The notes: generated by a model from the sequence alone, not told the origin. Positions 21,681-33,084 are shown, counted from the stretch's first letter. The stretch is 64,000 nucleotides of DNA from Chionoecetes opilio (GCA_016584305.1 JACEEZ010020601.1:133053-197052); one strand, 5' to 3'. Translations and numbers: made by a program.

Positions 21681-22330
21681 ACTAGTGCCAGTAAAACCCA
21701 TCTTCACCACTCCTTTCCGTCCTAACGGAAATGGGTGAGTTGAGCGACTGCACGGTACCCAGAATGCTGCCCTTCGGAAGCTGTGCTCTGACAAGCCCAA
21801 AGAGTGGCATATATATTTAATTCCCACTTATTTCTTTCTGGGAGATCCCTAACGACCGGACCGGATTCTCTCCCTTTGAACTTCTCTACGGCAGGTCAGT
21901 GTGCGGTCCTCTCTCGGTACTCCGTGGTCTATGAGAAAATCAAAGGATCCCGGAAGATGAAAGATCATTCTTCCGTTACGTCATCGAGTTACGGGTTAAA
22001 CTGACCAAATGCGCCAAACTTGCTGCCAAACACGCGAATGTGAGTATCGCCCGATGCTAATCATACTTTGATTTAAGATTACAAGACTGTCAGTTCCAGC
22101 CAGGTAATGAAGTATTGTTACTACTGCCTAGTGACTCCAGCAAGATGTTGGTTAATTGAAATGGCCCTGATAAAGTTTCAGAGAAGCGGGGCATGGACTA
22201 CTTGACCGTGGTACGGACTACTTGAACATGTCAAAAGTATCAAAACCTTACCACGCCAATATCCTCGATAATACCACCGGCTGGGCCAAGTTAACTAGTT
22301 ACAAGAACTCGACGAAATGTCATCATTGTC
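21681..22330 (+). pseudogene. gypsy-like integrase, C-terminal part
   Basis: Continues the interrupted integrase: KLVPVKPIFTTPFRPNGNG, a stop, then VERLHGT carrying the third catalytic residue (Glu). KLCSDKPKEWH and later VIELRVKLTKCAKLAAKHAN follow, then YHANI near 22250. At least three stops or shifts. The D, D, E residues are still recognisable. Confidence 0.7.
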
Positions 22331-22399
22331 CGAGCTCGAGAAAATTGGTACGGTATCCTGCATAACTGAGGGAATTTATGATTCGCTTCAGCTTCAGCA

Positions 22400-23815
22400 T
22401 ATTTAAATGTCTGATGGCCCAACTAGTTCTAGAGAACATGTCATTAATCCTGCTCGAACTTGGAATCAGTTTACTCAGGTTGTGGACCTGTTTCTTACGT
22501 GCCAACCTACTTTTATCGACTAACCAGGTTCACCATCCTTACCACAACGGAAAAAATTCAAGCTAGAATTTATCCTGTGCCATGTCCATTTCCAGCATTA
22601 CTACCAGGAAGAGGTCGAGCAGCTGTTACGTCAAGGTATCGTCCAACCTTCAACCTCTCCACACTGCTCTCCGGTGGTTATGGTCAGGAAATCCGACGGT
22701 ACGTACCAGATCGCTATTGATTATAGACTTTTAAATTCAGTAACTGTTTGCCATGCTGAACCATACTACAGTATTGAGACTGAACTTCATAAGTTCTCTG
22801 GTGTGGTGTTCGTCTTAGGACTAGATTTAAGTAGAACATATTACCAGGTTCCACTTTCTGCCAAAACTCAACACTTAACTGTTTTTCCCTCTCATAAGGG
22901 CCTGATGGAATTTACTCGGATGCCCTTTGGTCTCATTACGGCCTGTGCCACTTATGTTCGTATAATGAGAATTGTGCATGTTGGTTTAGTTATTGTTTCA
23001 TTATATTTTGACAATATTTCTGTGTATTCTTCTAATTGGCCTACTCACATTTCTGCCCTCAAGTCTGTTTTAGATAGACTACAACATAACGGTCTGGCCA
23101 TCAAACCTACAAAGTGCTGGTTTGGAGTAGAATCCAATAACTATATGGGATTTGTCTTGTTACGGGACCACCTACAACCATAAGTTGGTAGGATGACTAC
23201 CATCACCTCCATGACTCTTCCTAGCACCAAGAAGACGTTATTCTGGAGTTTCCTAGGGTTGATATTTTTACAAGGTTTTCATTCATCAGGCCTCAGAGCT
23301 TACCGGCCCCTTCTCAGACTTGTTGAAGAAGCCGATAAGGGAGCCCTTCCAGTGGATATAATATCTGCACTCGTTTCAAGCTGCTGAAGCAAGACCTGGC
23401 CTCGGGACCTATTCTTCGTGTTCCAGACCCCAGCCAGACCTTCATCCTGCGCACCACGATTCAAACTATGGATTAGGTGTTACACTCTTACAATACCATG
23501 ATGATCGTCCACATCCTACTTCTTGCGCCAGCTTGCAACTACTATATCTGGAGCGACGATACTCAACGTTCGAGAGAGACTACTTCACCATCGTGTTCGG
23601 CATTCATAGGTTTAATTTTTATCTTCGAGGTAAGGAGTTTATCCTTACAGTTGACCACAAGTCTTTATTATACCTTGATAATCTGCTTTATCTGCTGCTC
23701 TTCTCATCGTCCAGAAGGCATTTCTGGAGACTTGCGTTCCTTTCCAGACTGCCACTCGCCTGTCCCGACACCATTCAATTCTCCCATCTCTTAACTAAGC
23801 TGTTGCGCTGTGCCT
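22400..23815 (+). pseudogene. gypsy-like reverse transcriptase and RNase H
   Basis: The longest clean piece is 22674-23183. It contains MVMVRKSDGTYQIAIDYRLL, LDLSRTYYQVPLS (motif with catalytic Asp), FTRMPFGLITA and YFDNISVYSS at the place of the YxDD box; the second Asp is Asn. Then KKTLFWSFLGL (thumb) with frameshifts, and RNase H remnants near 23533-23690 (FERDYFTIVFGIHRFNFYLR, LTVDHKSLLYL). The RT is not followed by integrase; the RTE-like LINE begins soon after. Confidence 0.75.
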
Positions 23816-23911
23816 GAGCTGTTAACTATGTTGCCGAGTGTTGTCGCCGCACATCTCATCCACACGGTTGTTGCACAGGGATTTCTTAGGTGCCATACCC
23901 TTACTTAGGCC

Positions 23912-23934
23912 GGGGGCGCGGTAATCGCGCCCCC
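23912..23934 (+). other. GC hairpin in the RTE-like leader
   Basis: gggggcgcg, loop gtaat, cgcgccccc: nine perfect pairs, 28 bp before the likely ATG. It may affect translation or RNP assembly; no function is known to me. Confidence 0.7.
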
Positions 23935-23961
23935 GACCCGGTTTTGCCGGGGGGCCCGACC

Positions 23962-26900
23962 ATGCAGACACCTCCAATGCCGACGCAGGGGAGGGGTCTG
24001 CCTATGACGAGTGCGGGGCAAAGCCCTCGGGAATCCCGCACTCTAAATCAAGTGCTAGGGCCCCCTAGCCCAACATTTTCTTATGGGGGTGGCCGGGGCG
24101 GTGCAGAAGCGGCGCCTGCCCGTCGAATCACTCCTGGGATCAATCTGCGGAAGGTTCTTCGTGTGGGCTTGTGGAACGTTCTGAGCCTCTCAGACGATCA
24201 TCGACTACCTCTCCTATCGGGCGAGCTCAGTAGGCTGAGGGTGGATATAGTGGAACTCTCTGAGACGAGGAGGCCTGGCAGTGGCGAGACTAGCAGTGGG
24301 GGTTACACCTACTACTGGTCCGGCATGAGCAATGGTCACCGTGTACGGGGTGTAGCTATAGGCATCTCCAGCAAACTGCAGCCGTCAGTTGTTGAGGTTA
24401 CTCCGGTTGATGAGCGTATAATGCGGGTAAGGATGAAACACACTCTGGGTTTCATGTCTCTTGTTGCAGTGTACGTTCCTACCGAGATGCGTAAAACTGA
24501 AGAGAAGGAGATGTTCTACGCCAAACTCGCCTCTGTTTCAGACCAGTGTCCTCCTCGGGACACACTCATTGTCTTGGGCGACTTCAATGCTACTACTGGC
24601 ACTGTAAGAGATGGCTACGAGCTATGTGTTGGTCCCCATGGCTCCGGTACCAGAAACACCAACAGTTCTCTGCTTCTGAACTTTGCAAGATCCAGGAGGT
24701 TGAGAATTGCAGGTTCTTGGTATCAGAGGCCAGAGCTGCATCGCTGGACATGGTATAGTAATGCCGGAGGGGTAGCTAAGGAGATCGACCACATCCTCGT
24801 TAGTACTCGTTGGAGGATCCTCCAGAACTGCAGGGTTTACCGGAGTGCTGAGTTCTTTGGAACAGATCACAGACTTGTTGTTGCTACACTTAAGCTTCAT
24901 GTCAAGTCCAGAAGAATCTCAAGAGGTAACCATACTGTGTTTCATCTTGAGAAACTGAAGGACTTGACATGTGCTCATGAGTATGCGGTGGCAGTCTCAA
25001 ATCGGTTTGATGTGCTCGGTGCTCTCGGGGACCCTGTAGAACTGTGGGATACCTTCAAACGTGAAACTCTACAGGCTGCCAAGGAGTGTATTGGGGAGCG
25101 CCCGAGGTCAAGGTGGGGTTTTGTCTCAACGGAGACGCTGGAGAAAATCGAGGAGAGTCGCGCTGCCAGGCTGGCTGGGAACCGGGACCAGCACAGGACT
25201 CTGTCACGTCGGACTAGAACCCTCCTGAGGAGAGACAAGGAGAGGTATGTCAGGAGTCTCGCTGAGGATGTCGAGGGTCATTTGAACGCTAATGACCTCC
25301 GACCCGCCTACCGAGCCCTGAAGAAGCTCCGTTCCAAGACTCCTTCTCGGGCGAGTGCTATTCGAACAGCAGATGGGCGCCTCGTGTCGGACATGGATGG
25401 GCAGATGGCTCGTTGGGCTGAGTACTTTGGGCAGTTGTTCACGGTGGACCCTCCAACTGAGCAGCTTCACACCACTGGGTTACAGGCAGTGGATGCCGAT
25501 CCTCCCATTGACGAAACCGCACCCTCTCTTGACGAAGTCAGAGAGGCTGTAGCAAAGTTGAGGGGTGGAAAGGCAGCTGGTGTTTGTAATATCAGTGCGG
25601 AGCTCCTCAAAGCTGGGGGTGAGGCCATGATCCGCGGGTTGCATGCTGTCCTGACTGCCGTGTGGCAATCAGGTACCATTCCTCCTGACTGGAAAAGGGG
25701 GCTGGTCGTCCCTATCTGGAAAGGGAAAGGGGACCGTCAGGACTGCAACAATTACCGCGGTATTACACTGCTCAGCGTACCAGGCAAGGTGCTTGCCCAT
25801 CTATTGCTGACACGGATTCGCAGTCATCTGGTGAAGCATCAGAGACCTCAGCAGTCTGGGTTCACGCCTGGTAGGTCAACAACGGACCGTATCCTAGCGC
25901 TTCGTGTCCTGGTGGAACGTCGACGTGAGTTTCGACAGGGGATGCTTGCAGCCTATGTTGATCTCAAGAAGGCGTTTGACTCAGTGCATCGTGAGTCACT
26001 CTGGGATCTTCTGCGACTTCGAGGGATTCCTGCAAGGACTATTGGTTTGATAACTGGTCTGTATTCTGGGACTGAGAGTGCTGTGAAGTGTGGGGCAGGT
26101 GTATCCAGCTTCTTTCCTGTGAATACAGGAGTGAAGCAAGGGTGCGTCCTTGCCCCATCACTTTTCAACGCTTGTATGGACTGGGTATTGGACAAGGTTG
26201 TAGATCAAAGTGATTGTGGAGCATCCGTCGGCAACACCAAGATCACTGATCTTGTTTTTGCCGATGATGCAGTAATCTTTGCTGAGTCGCTGGAGGTCCT
26301 GGTTATGGCTCTCGAGGCGCTGCACGAGGAGGCAAAGCCTTTGGGACTTGAGGTCTCCTGGCTCAAGACCAAGGTCCAGGTGTTTGGAGACTTACTAGAT
26401 GAAGCAGTACAGTCTGTTCATGCGTGTGGCGAGGACATTGAGATCTTGGAAAGTTTTACATACCTTGGTAGCGCAGTCCATAATGACGGCGGGTCACGTC
26501 AAGAAGTCTTACGGCGGATTGGCATAGCCCACGGTGTTATGGACTCGCTCCGCGGGAGTATTTAGCGTTGTCGGTACCTGTGCAGAAGGACAAAGATCCG
26601 GATCTTCAAGTCGCTTGTGATCCCTGTCTTACTCTATGGTTGTGAGACATGGACACTAAATAGTGACTTGAAGAGACGAATCAACGCCTCTGGTAATAAG
26701 TGTCTTCGCAGAATCATGGGGTATCGCTGGGATGATTACGTGTCAAATCAGCGATTGCACCGTGAGACTGAATCGAGGCCTATTACCTGCATAGTCCGTC
26801 AGCGCCAACTTGGGCTATATGGGCATGTGGCACGCTACCCTGGAACCGATCCTTCCCATCGGGTTGTATCTGTAAGAGACAATCCGGTGTGGAGTAGGCC

Positions 26901-27069
26901 AAGGGGGCGCCCACAAGGCTCGTGGCTGGGGCAAGTTGATGTTTCTTGTCGAGAGCTGCTTGGTATGGGAAAGGAGCCTGCATGGGAACTCGCGCGTGGT
27001 GACCCCCGGGAGTGGGGTCGTAGGGTGGGCGAGGCGACGCGCCCCCCGGCGTATGCCCCCAATGATTGA
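23962..27069 (+). pseudogene. RTE-like LINE endonuclease-reverse transcriptase with one nonsense codon
   Basis: The frame is open upstream to 23890, but the first ATG is at 23962. Endonuclease motifs: VGLWNVLSLS (Asn), LSETRRPGSG (Glu), VAVYVPTE, LIVLGDFNATTG, KEIDHILVST and FFGTDHRLV. RT motifs: GGKAAGVCNISAELLKAG, QQSGFTPGRSTTDRI, AAYVDLKKAFDSVHRE (first Asp), TGVKQGCVLAPSLFN and LVFADDAVIFAE (FADD box, about residue 790 from 23890). A TAG at 26563-26565 (SI-stop-RCRYLC, one base from TGG Trp) lies before LYGCETWTL. The frame then runs on cleanly to 27069, about 1,035 codons from the ATG. Apart from this stop it looks complete, so the copy is probably young. Confidence 0.82.
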
Positions 27070-27244
27070 TTGTTTGATACCCTTACTCTAATATTTAATG
27101 GTACGAGCAGTGTGTTGTTTTGTTGGTGTTTTTGGCTGTTCGCCTATTATTGCTCGTGTTTGTTCTGCAAATATATTCGGGGTATCATACTCCATGACTT
27201 TTCTTCCTCACCATTCTCTGGATTGATAATGATAATAGATAACC

Positions 27245-27965
27245 ACCTCGACTCTAACACCCACCCCCGTTTTCCCACCCATATCCCCACCACCAACACA
27301 AACCCCAATTTTCCAATTCACATCCTCACCACCAATACTTACCCACGTCACAACCATAAACACCCGCCCCCGTTTCCCAACCACCAACACCCATCCCCTA
27401 TTTCATCATAAACACCCACCCCTGCTGTTTATCCACCCACGTCCCAACCACTAACACCCACCCTCGTTTCCCCACCCACATCCCCACCACCAACACCTAC
27501 CCCCTTCTCCACCACCAACACTCACCCCCTTTTCCATACCCAACATCGCCATCAGCAACACCACCCCATTTCCACAACCAACACCGACCACTGTTTCTCC
27601 ACCAACATCCCCATCACCAACACCCACCCCTGTTTCCCCATTAACATCCTCACCATCAACACTCACCCACATCCCCACCACCAACACCCACCCTTGTTTT
27701 CCCACCCATATCCCCACCACCAACACCTAACCCCTTCTCCACAATCCGCACCCATCCACGTTTCCCCACCCACATCCCCACCTTCAACACCCACCCCGAT
27801 CCCCACCACCAACGCCCACCCCTGTTTCCCAGACCACATCCCCACCACCAACACCCACCCCTGTTTCCCAACCTACATCCCCATCACCAACACCCAACCC
27901 CTTCTCTAACACCAACACCCATCCCGTTTCCCCATCCAGATTACCCACACCACCAAAACCCACCC
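27245..27965. repeat. CCCACC(A)CCAACAC minisatellite
   Basis: About 720 bp of imperfect repeats around catccccaccaccaacaccc, strongly C/A on the + strand. Frames across it are repeat artefacts. Confidence 0.9.
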
Positions 27966-27974
27966 AAGGTGTTT

Positions 27975-28130
27975 GAAGGCTTAGTAAATGAAGTACAGTC
28001 AGTTCATGCGTGCAGTGAGGACATTGAAATCTTGGAAAGTTTTACATACATGGTTAGCGCAGTCCATAATGATGGCGGGTCGCGTCAAAAAGTCTTACGG
28101 CGGATGGCATAGCCCACGGCAAAGACTACT
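27975..28130 (+). mobile_element. second RTE-like LINE fragment
   Basis: Nearly identical to 26389-26540 of the RTE-like LINE (RT thumb region, cggcgggtc...gtcttacggcgg), with small deletions. Its ends do not show a target duplication. Confidence 0.8.
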
Positions 28131-28799
28131 GTATACTGGACTTGTTTATGGGACTCCGCGCCAACCCGCCTATGACCAGTGGAGGCTGATCGTCAAAGTA
28201 AACAAGTGTTCCATGAATACACTAGACTATGGTTTATCAGTATAAATGATATACTGTTATCTTAGTAAATGTTTGTTCTATAATATTATCAAATAAAAAA
28301 CAGTACAACGCACAAAAAAATGCCATTATGAGACTCTGAAGAAATATGCATGAACATAATATTCACTTAAATTCGTCGCCATTTAATATTTTGCGAGGCA
28401 ACTTATAACATTGAGCATATCAATAAAAACGGTATTTTATTAGTTTTCCATCGATATATTTCGTTTTCTGATAAAAGAATTAGCCCCATGCATAAATTAG
28501 TGTTAACTAAATATATAACATCATCAATCGGGAAAATTACCCGATTGATGATGTTATTTATTACTGTTTCTGTCATGATACTTAGAGATATTGATATGAA
28601 TTTGGAGTGAGCCGCAGTTTTCTGGTAGTGTGTGCAAAAAATAAAATAAAATAATGTCAAATATTTCTTAGTTTATAATGAAAGACGGATTAGTGAATAA
28701 TATTTGTGTGAGGTGATCAGAAAATTTGTGCAAGAATATAAATTACATTTTCTGAAAAAGAAGTTAATTTCTATTTTGTTAACATTGCATACGATGCAG
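28131..28799. other. intronic, non-coding; hairpin at 28515-28557
   Basis: Two 18-nt arms (ataacatcatcaatcggg and its complement) around aaaatta form a strong stem-loop. Nothing else is recognised. Confidence 0.6.
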
Positions 28800-28916
28800 T
28801 CTGCCGTGCCGGAGAGTGGCAGTGTGAGGAGGATGGTTCCTGTATTCCTCAACAGTGTAGGTGCAACGGTCTATTCGAGTGTTCTGATGGCTCTGATGAA
28901 GCTGGATGTTTTCCAA
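28800..28916 (+). CDS. LDL-receptor class A repeat exon
   Basis: The acceptor GATGCAG ends at 28799 and the donor GTGAGT starts at 28917. 117 bp, phase 1-1. It reads CRAGEWQCEEDGSCIPQQ, then CRCNGLFECSDGSDEAGC. Six cysteines and the DGSDE calcium box are present, with one additional Cys before RCNG (QQCRC). The polypyrimidine tract is weak, but the donor is perfect and the phase agrees with the other LDLa exons. Confidence 0.82.
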
Positions 28917-28990
28917 GTGAGTAACATCAAAACTTTTGTTTACACGTTTATTTTTGTTACCAAGGAGACGACATGATTGATATGGTCCGT

Positions 28991-29080
28991 GGCTGTGTGT
29001 GTGTGTGTGTGTGTGGGTGTGGGTGTGGGTGTGGGTGTGTGTGTGGGTGTTTGTGTGTGTGTTTGTGCTTGTATTCATAC
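28991..29080. repeat. GT microsatellite
   Basis: (GT)n with GGGTGT variants starting about 75 bp after the LDLa donor. Confidence 0.95.
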
Positions 29081-29159
29081 ATCGTTGTATTGTACAGGGC
29101 CTGAGTTTCACTCGTATGGCCCCGTCTCCATATCTACATTTATATCATTCATCCTTAGT

Positions 29160-29220
29160 GCTTAGTGTTGGCCGAAACCATCACCCCGGGAGGCGGGTCA
29201 CAACCCACGGCTAACACTAA
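29160..29220 (-). mobile_element. SINE tail fragment
   Basis: On the minus strand it matches the body of the SINE at 45391-45650 (gtgacccgcct ... ttcggccaacacta). Confidence 0.55.
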
Positions 29221-30158
29221 CACTCAAGAAATAATCATTAAAAATGTTACACACATCCTCTCGATACAATCTCTCCCTGCTCTATTTGTAATGGTCCCAC
29301 TAATTCCCTAGTCTTTGTTTTATAGACCTGAAAAAATATGTTTATAAGATCTGACACATAAGCCTTGGTATTATATCTCGTGTCCAGTACGATTCGCAAA
29401 GCAAAGCTTAAAGGGTCATCATCCATCCTTGATCGCTCCGCGTACATATTCGCAACAAAAATTCTTTGTCTACTTTTAACAAGAGCTTGTATAGGTGGAC
29501 ACCCTGACCCCGATGTAACAAAGATCATCGGACTCCCAGCATATGTTTAAGGCACCAGTTATATAGTTTAACTATTGGTTTTAAATCTGCATTCAGCTAC
29601 GATTCACATCCATACAAGACAGCAGATAATACCACAGAATCAAACACTCTTTTCTTTACAATGAAGAGCACGTCATTAGTTTTATGCAAAAATGAAATAA
29701 ACTTATTAAAGTGAGCCATCTTATCCTGAGCATGAGCCCTGACCGCTGACGACGCAGAGCCGTCTGTCGTGAAGGGTGAGCCGAGGTAAGTGTAGCGTTG
29801 ACAGTGATTCACAACCAGTCCATCTACAATCATATATGAAATGAAGCCTGTCAGTATCCGAACCACAGATAACCATGAATTTAGTCATAGTCTTATTCAC
29901 TTTCATGCCATAATTCTTACAAAACTGACATAGCAATGACAGCTTCCTTATCATGTTTTCTCTACTCGTCGATAACAATACCGTATCGTTCATAAGGACC
30001 AACAAGTGTAACCATGACAAAAAAACATCTGAATCACAATTTTCCTTTACAATTTTAATTAGATCATTAACGTAGATGATAAACAGTAAACATGATGTAG
30101 GAGAACCTTGTCTTACTCCTACAGCTGTGGCAATCAATGCTGTTCCTAATATGCTGTA

Positions 30159-30853
30159 AAGGCACGGTCACACGAGCAAATTTTCTGGCAATATTACAGC
30201 CGGCAACACAAACGCGGCCCAAACTCGGATATAATTGCGCTGTTTTATGAAGACCAACATGTTGGTCTTCCGACAATATTCTTATCAGAATATTTTCACA
30301 GAATTCCCACCACCAACGCATATTATTTGACATTAATTTTTAATGCACGCTCTAATTCAATATACAGAAGCTGAAATAAATAGCTACATAGTGGCAAGAA
30401 CCGATTACAAGACGAATTGTGAAGCCCTGTACATTTTTGTACGTTTTTTTAAGCGTTTTGAAGGATACAAAACACCTAGAAAAATGTACATGAGTTAGGG
30501 ATGGTTTCCATTTTTTTTGTTGACGGTCTATTAATAACTAAAAATTTTAGGGGATACCAACTTATTATTGATCACTCTGATGTTTGAATATTAGATGTTA
30601 TATGTCTGACGCGCTTCCATACACAAAAATCAATTTCAATCATTCACCACCCTATTTGTGAACCAGTTTCTCCCTATTTATCCCTATTTTTCCAAAGACG
30701 CTTCTTCAGATATATCTTGAGAAGCCAAAATTGCCATTAAAACTCTTGCTACCTCTGTGAAAGTCCGTGTGACCAAAACACGGCAAGGTATTGCCTTTGC
30801 TGAATATTGCCGCCTGAATATTGACGGAAAAGTTTCTCGTGTGACCGCGGCTT
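30159..30853. mobile_element. non-autonomous transposon in the LINE RT, TA flanks
   Basis: Left end AAGGCACGGTCACACGAG, right end reverse-complemented AAGCCGCGGTCACACGAG, continuing with imperfect similarity for about 40 bp. TA precedes 30159 and follows 30853. LINE RT wording stops at one end (VATYNVTK) and resumes at the other (SILGTALI). Inside is a 22-bp perfect palindrome, gaagaccaacatgttggtcttc. No transposase. Confidence 0.75.
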
Positions 30854-31504
30854 TAGTAACATTATACGTGGCAACTATTGCCCCCTACATTACTGCCCCG
30901 CAACCTAACCTCTTCAAAACAGTGAAAAGCACCCTTCTGGGTACAAAGTCATACGCCTGCGAGAAGTCTACAAATATTATATAGAGCATTCTTTTCTTTT
31001 TCTTAGCTAGGTCTGTTACTAGACCTAAGGTGACAATATGTTATATGCAGCCGCGACCCTTCTGCGCTCCCGCCTGCTCTCGAGAAGGCTTGAACCACTG
31101 GTTCAGTCTCGCGCACAATATCAAATCATAGAGCTTTGCGATCGAGTTAATGATACTTATTCTCCTGTAGTTTCTCGGTCTCTACGATTTCCTTTCTTAA
31201 AAATCGTCACCCATTTAGCATTAGTCCATGGAACTGGATAAGAGGCATAACTAAATACCATGTTAAATAAACCTGTGATTAAGAATATCCATTGTGCTGG
31301 GAGGCTTTGAAATATACCAGGAGGAACCCCGTCAAAGCCACAGGCTTTATTCAGCTTCATATTTTTAATCTGGGTCCTTCATTATGAGATATGGGGTCGT
31401 CCAGGATAGGTATACTAACATTCGCGGAGAGATCAAATGACCTATGCAGAGAATCATTAACATGTGAATTATTAGCATAAAACTCCTGAAATTTCTGGTC
31501 AGAT

Positions 31505-31680
31505 ACCCGTCAGAGTGGCTCGGTTGGTAGAGCTGTGAGCTCGCGTGCAGCGTCCCTGCATTCGGTCAGCGGTTCGAGCCCACCAGGTTCGTCCTGGCGT
31601 GGTGGCGCCTTGTATAGTCAATAACCTTGTCGTTGGTACTTGCAAAGTGTCTAGATAGGATCAAAGTATCTTATCTTATC
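31505..31680 (+). mobile_element. tRNA-derived SINE with 10-bp target duplication
   Basis: The A box GTGGCTCGGTTGGTAGAGC and B box GGTTCGAGCCC are both good. The 176-bp element ends in a short TATCTTATC tail. ctggtcagat is repeated exactly at 31495-31504 and 31681-31690. Removing the SINE and one repeat restores the LINE frame (MSPSDQ joined to KFQEFY). Confidence 0.9.
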
Positions 31681-31836
31681 CTGGTCAGATGGAGACATGT
31701 CATCACGTACGCTATCTTGCATCATTCCTTTCCAATTGATCGCCTTCCAGACCCGTGAGTTATCTTTTTCCTGCAGGAGCCTTTCCCATCTGCCAACTCC
31801 AGTATCGCCCCATACGGACTCACTCCTCATTCTGGC

Positions 31837-31987
31837 CAAAGTACCAAAATACCAAGTAAACCCACTTCGTATACGAACAGAAAAATCTGGCAACTCCGGT
31901 CAAATAGTGACGTCGATGGAACGCTCTCTCCTCAAGGCTGCTTCGAGAAGAGAGAGAGAGAGAGAGGAGAGAGAGGAGAGTAGAGAG

Positions 31988-32031
<44 letters not shown>

Positions 32032-32124
32032 GAGAGCGCGTTCCAGCGACGTCACTATTTGACCGGAGTTGCCAGACTTTTCTGTTCGTATACGAAGTGG
32101 GTTTACTCTGTATATGGTACTCTG
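31837..32124. mobile_element. hAT-type MITE with 8-bp target duplication and internal GA repeat
   Basis: ATTCTGGC is repeated at 31829-31836 and 32125-32132. Termini are CAAAGTACCA and, reverse-complemented on the right, CAGAGTACCA; arms of about 100 bp are near-identical (cggtcaaatagtgacgtcg in both). The centre is a GA microsatellite of about 85 bp. Excision rejoins the LINE frame (DNAR with MRSESVW). No coding capacity. Confidence 0.9.
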
Positions 32125-33084
32125 ATTCTGGCATTATCCGTACACAAACGAGCACATGTATACAATGTCTCAGACACATCATGAGCAAATACATCAACAT
32201 CACCATCACCATCTGGTGGTGGGTTATTAGACATAACATTAACAAATGCATCAATGTCCATATTTACAAAATTAACAGGTCTGCATGTATTAACCATGGC
32301 AGCTCGAGCCAACTGACCCTGGAGTGAGCATGATCTGATGGTATACAGTCTATTTCATACACATCAAGTTTTTCTACATACTCGACTAGCTGGTGCGATA
32401 CAACAGCGGCATCCAGCTCAGACAGCCACTGCTCTCCTTTCTTGAATGTTTTCTAACTAGGAACATTCTTAATCGATGTTTGTAAATTATTAAGCACAAG
32501 CAATGCATTGCCCGAACATAAAGATAACAGAACGTACGCGTTGTCATTCGGCGTCGGCACGTCCTCAGGAATGTGGGGATACGTATAGGAATCACTATTA
32601 GGCATTTCGCTAGCCAACGGCAGGTCTCGCACACCCCTACCAAACCTGGCTTTAAAGTCCAAACATATTATCACTTGTTTTATCAGCAATCTTTTCCTGG
32701 ATTGCGGATAATGACTGAAATGTAAAGTAAGGGGAGTCACTTGGCGGAATATAACAAAAGCCAACTATTACTTCTGGCGCACATCGCAATTGCATCCATA
32801 CTTGGTCTACAATACTTGCATCTACATTGAATACCTCCTTCGATCAGTAGTCTTTCACCGTCACAGCTGTCCCACCCCGATGAACATTTTCTTTACACAA
32901 ACTCTTACGTATATGCGACATATCCTGGGGTAGGAGACAAGTGTGAATCGGAGTTTTCACTTCATTAAGAGACACAATGTCAAACCGGAGAAGCAAAGTC
33001 ATCACATCCTTTTTTTCCATCTTAGTTCTAGCGTCATTTATGTTCCAAGAAAGTATCTTCATTGCCCTTCTTGATTGGTGTGGT

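Larger units (their letters stand above)
16200..23830 (+). mobile_element. Ty3/gypsy-like LTR retrotransposon, degenerate, pol order protease-integrase-RT-RNase H
   Basis: In order: Gag with a CCHC knuckle, aspartic protease, integrase, reverse transcriptase and RNase H. Integrase before RT is the Ty1/copia order, whereas the RT/RNase H wording is gypsy-like. A group of gypsy-like elements with this order is known (Gmr1-like). Integrase runs through its C-terminal HANI region into the RT linker without an LTR between, arguing against two adjacent elements. Three younger pieces interrupt it: a LINE fragment (17655-18085), a MITE (18092-18460) and a hAT element (18911-21672). Frameshifts and stops are frequent. 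LTRs were not identified. Confidence 0.7.
23830..27075 (+). mobile_element. RTE-like LINE, almost intact
   Basis: A single long frame with APE endonuclease and RT, a GC-rich leader with a strong hairpin, and a short ATTG-type tail (atgattgattg) at 27060-27071. The compact architecture with one ORF and a microsatellite-like 3' tail fits the RTE/BovB group. The only obvious lesion is one TAG. Confidence 0.75.
29245..33062 (-). mobile_element. non-LTR retrotransposon (clade unassigned) carrying three later insertions
   Basis: Minus-strand order: endonuclease start at 33062, linker, RT fingers, RT motifs, C-terminus near 29247. Later insertions sit at 30159-30853, 31505-31680 and 31837-32124. 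The copy also has its own frameshifts and stops. I recall closely similar LINEs from many aquatic invertebrates, but do not assign a clade. Confidence 0.8.
29245..33062 (-). pseudogene. LINE polyprotein remnants: endonuclease, RT, C-terminal region
   Basis: Endonuclease: MKILSWNINDARTKMEKKDV at 33062-33003, then DIVSLNEVKTP and HRGGTAVTVKDY. The linker continues at 32760-32100 in shifted frames. RT: NKACGFDGVPPGIFQSLP near 31340, FTIFKKGN-like VTIFKKGNRRD, IIFVDFSQAYDFVPRR near 30950 (motif A), GVRQGSPTSCLLF near 30110 and LHLLVLMNDTVLLSTSR near 30000, where the usual DD pair is ND. YTYLGSPFTTDGSASSAVRA and VLYGCES follow, and the C-terminal part ends near 29247. All functions are those of a LINE (target nicking, cDNA synthesis); this copy is inactive. 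Confidence 0.8.

Noticed and set aside
24622..26195. Minus-strand frames across the RTE-like LINE
   Set aside because: Antisense shadows of the RT/endonuclease frame with no recognisable domain.
30757..30984. Plus-strand 75-codon frame
   Set aside because: It overlaps a transposon terminus and the antisense of LINE RT motif A.
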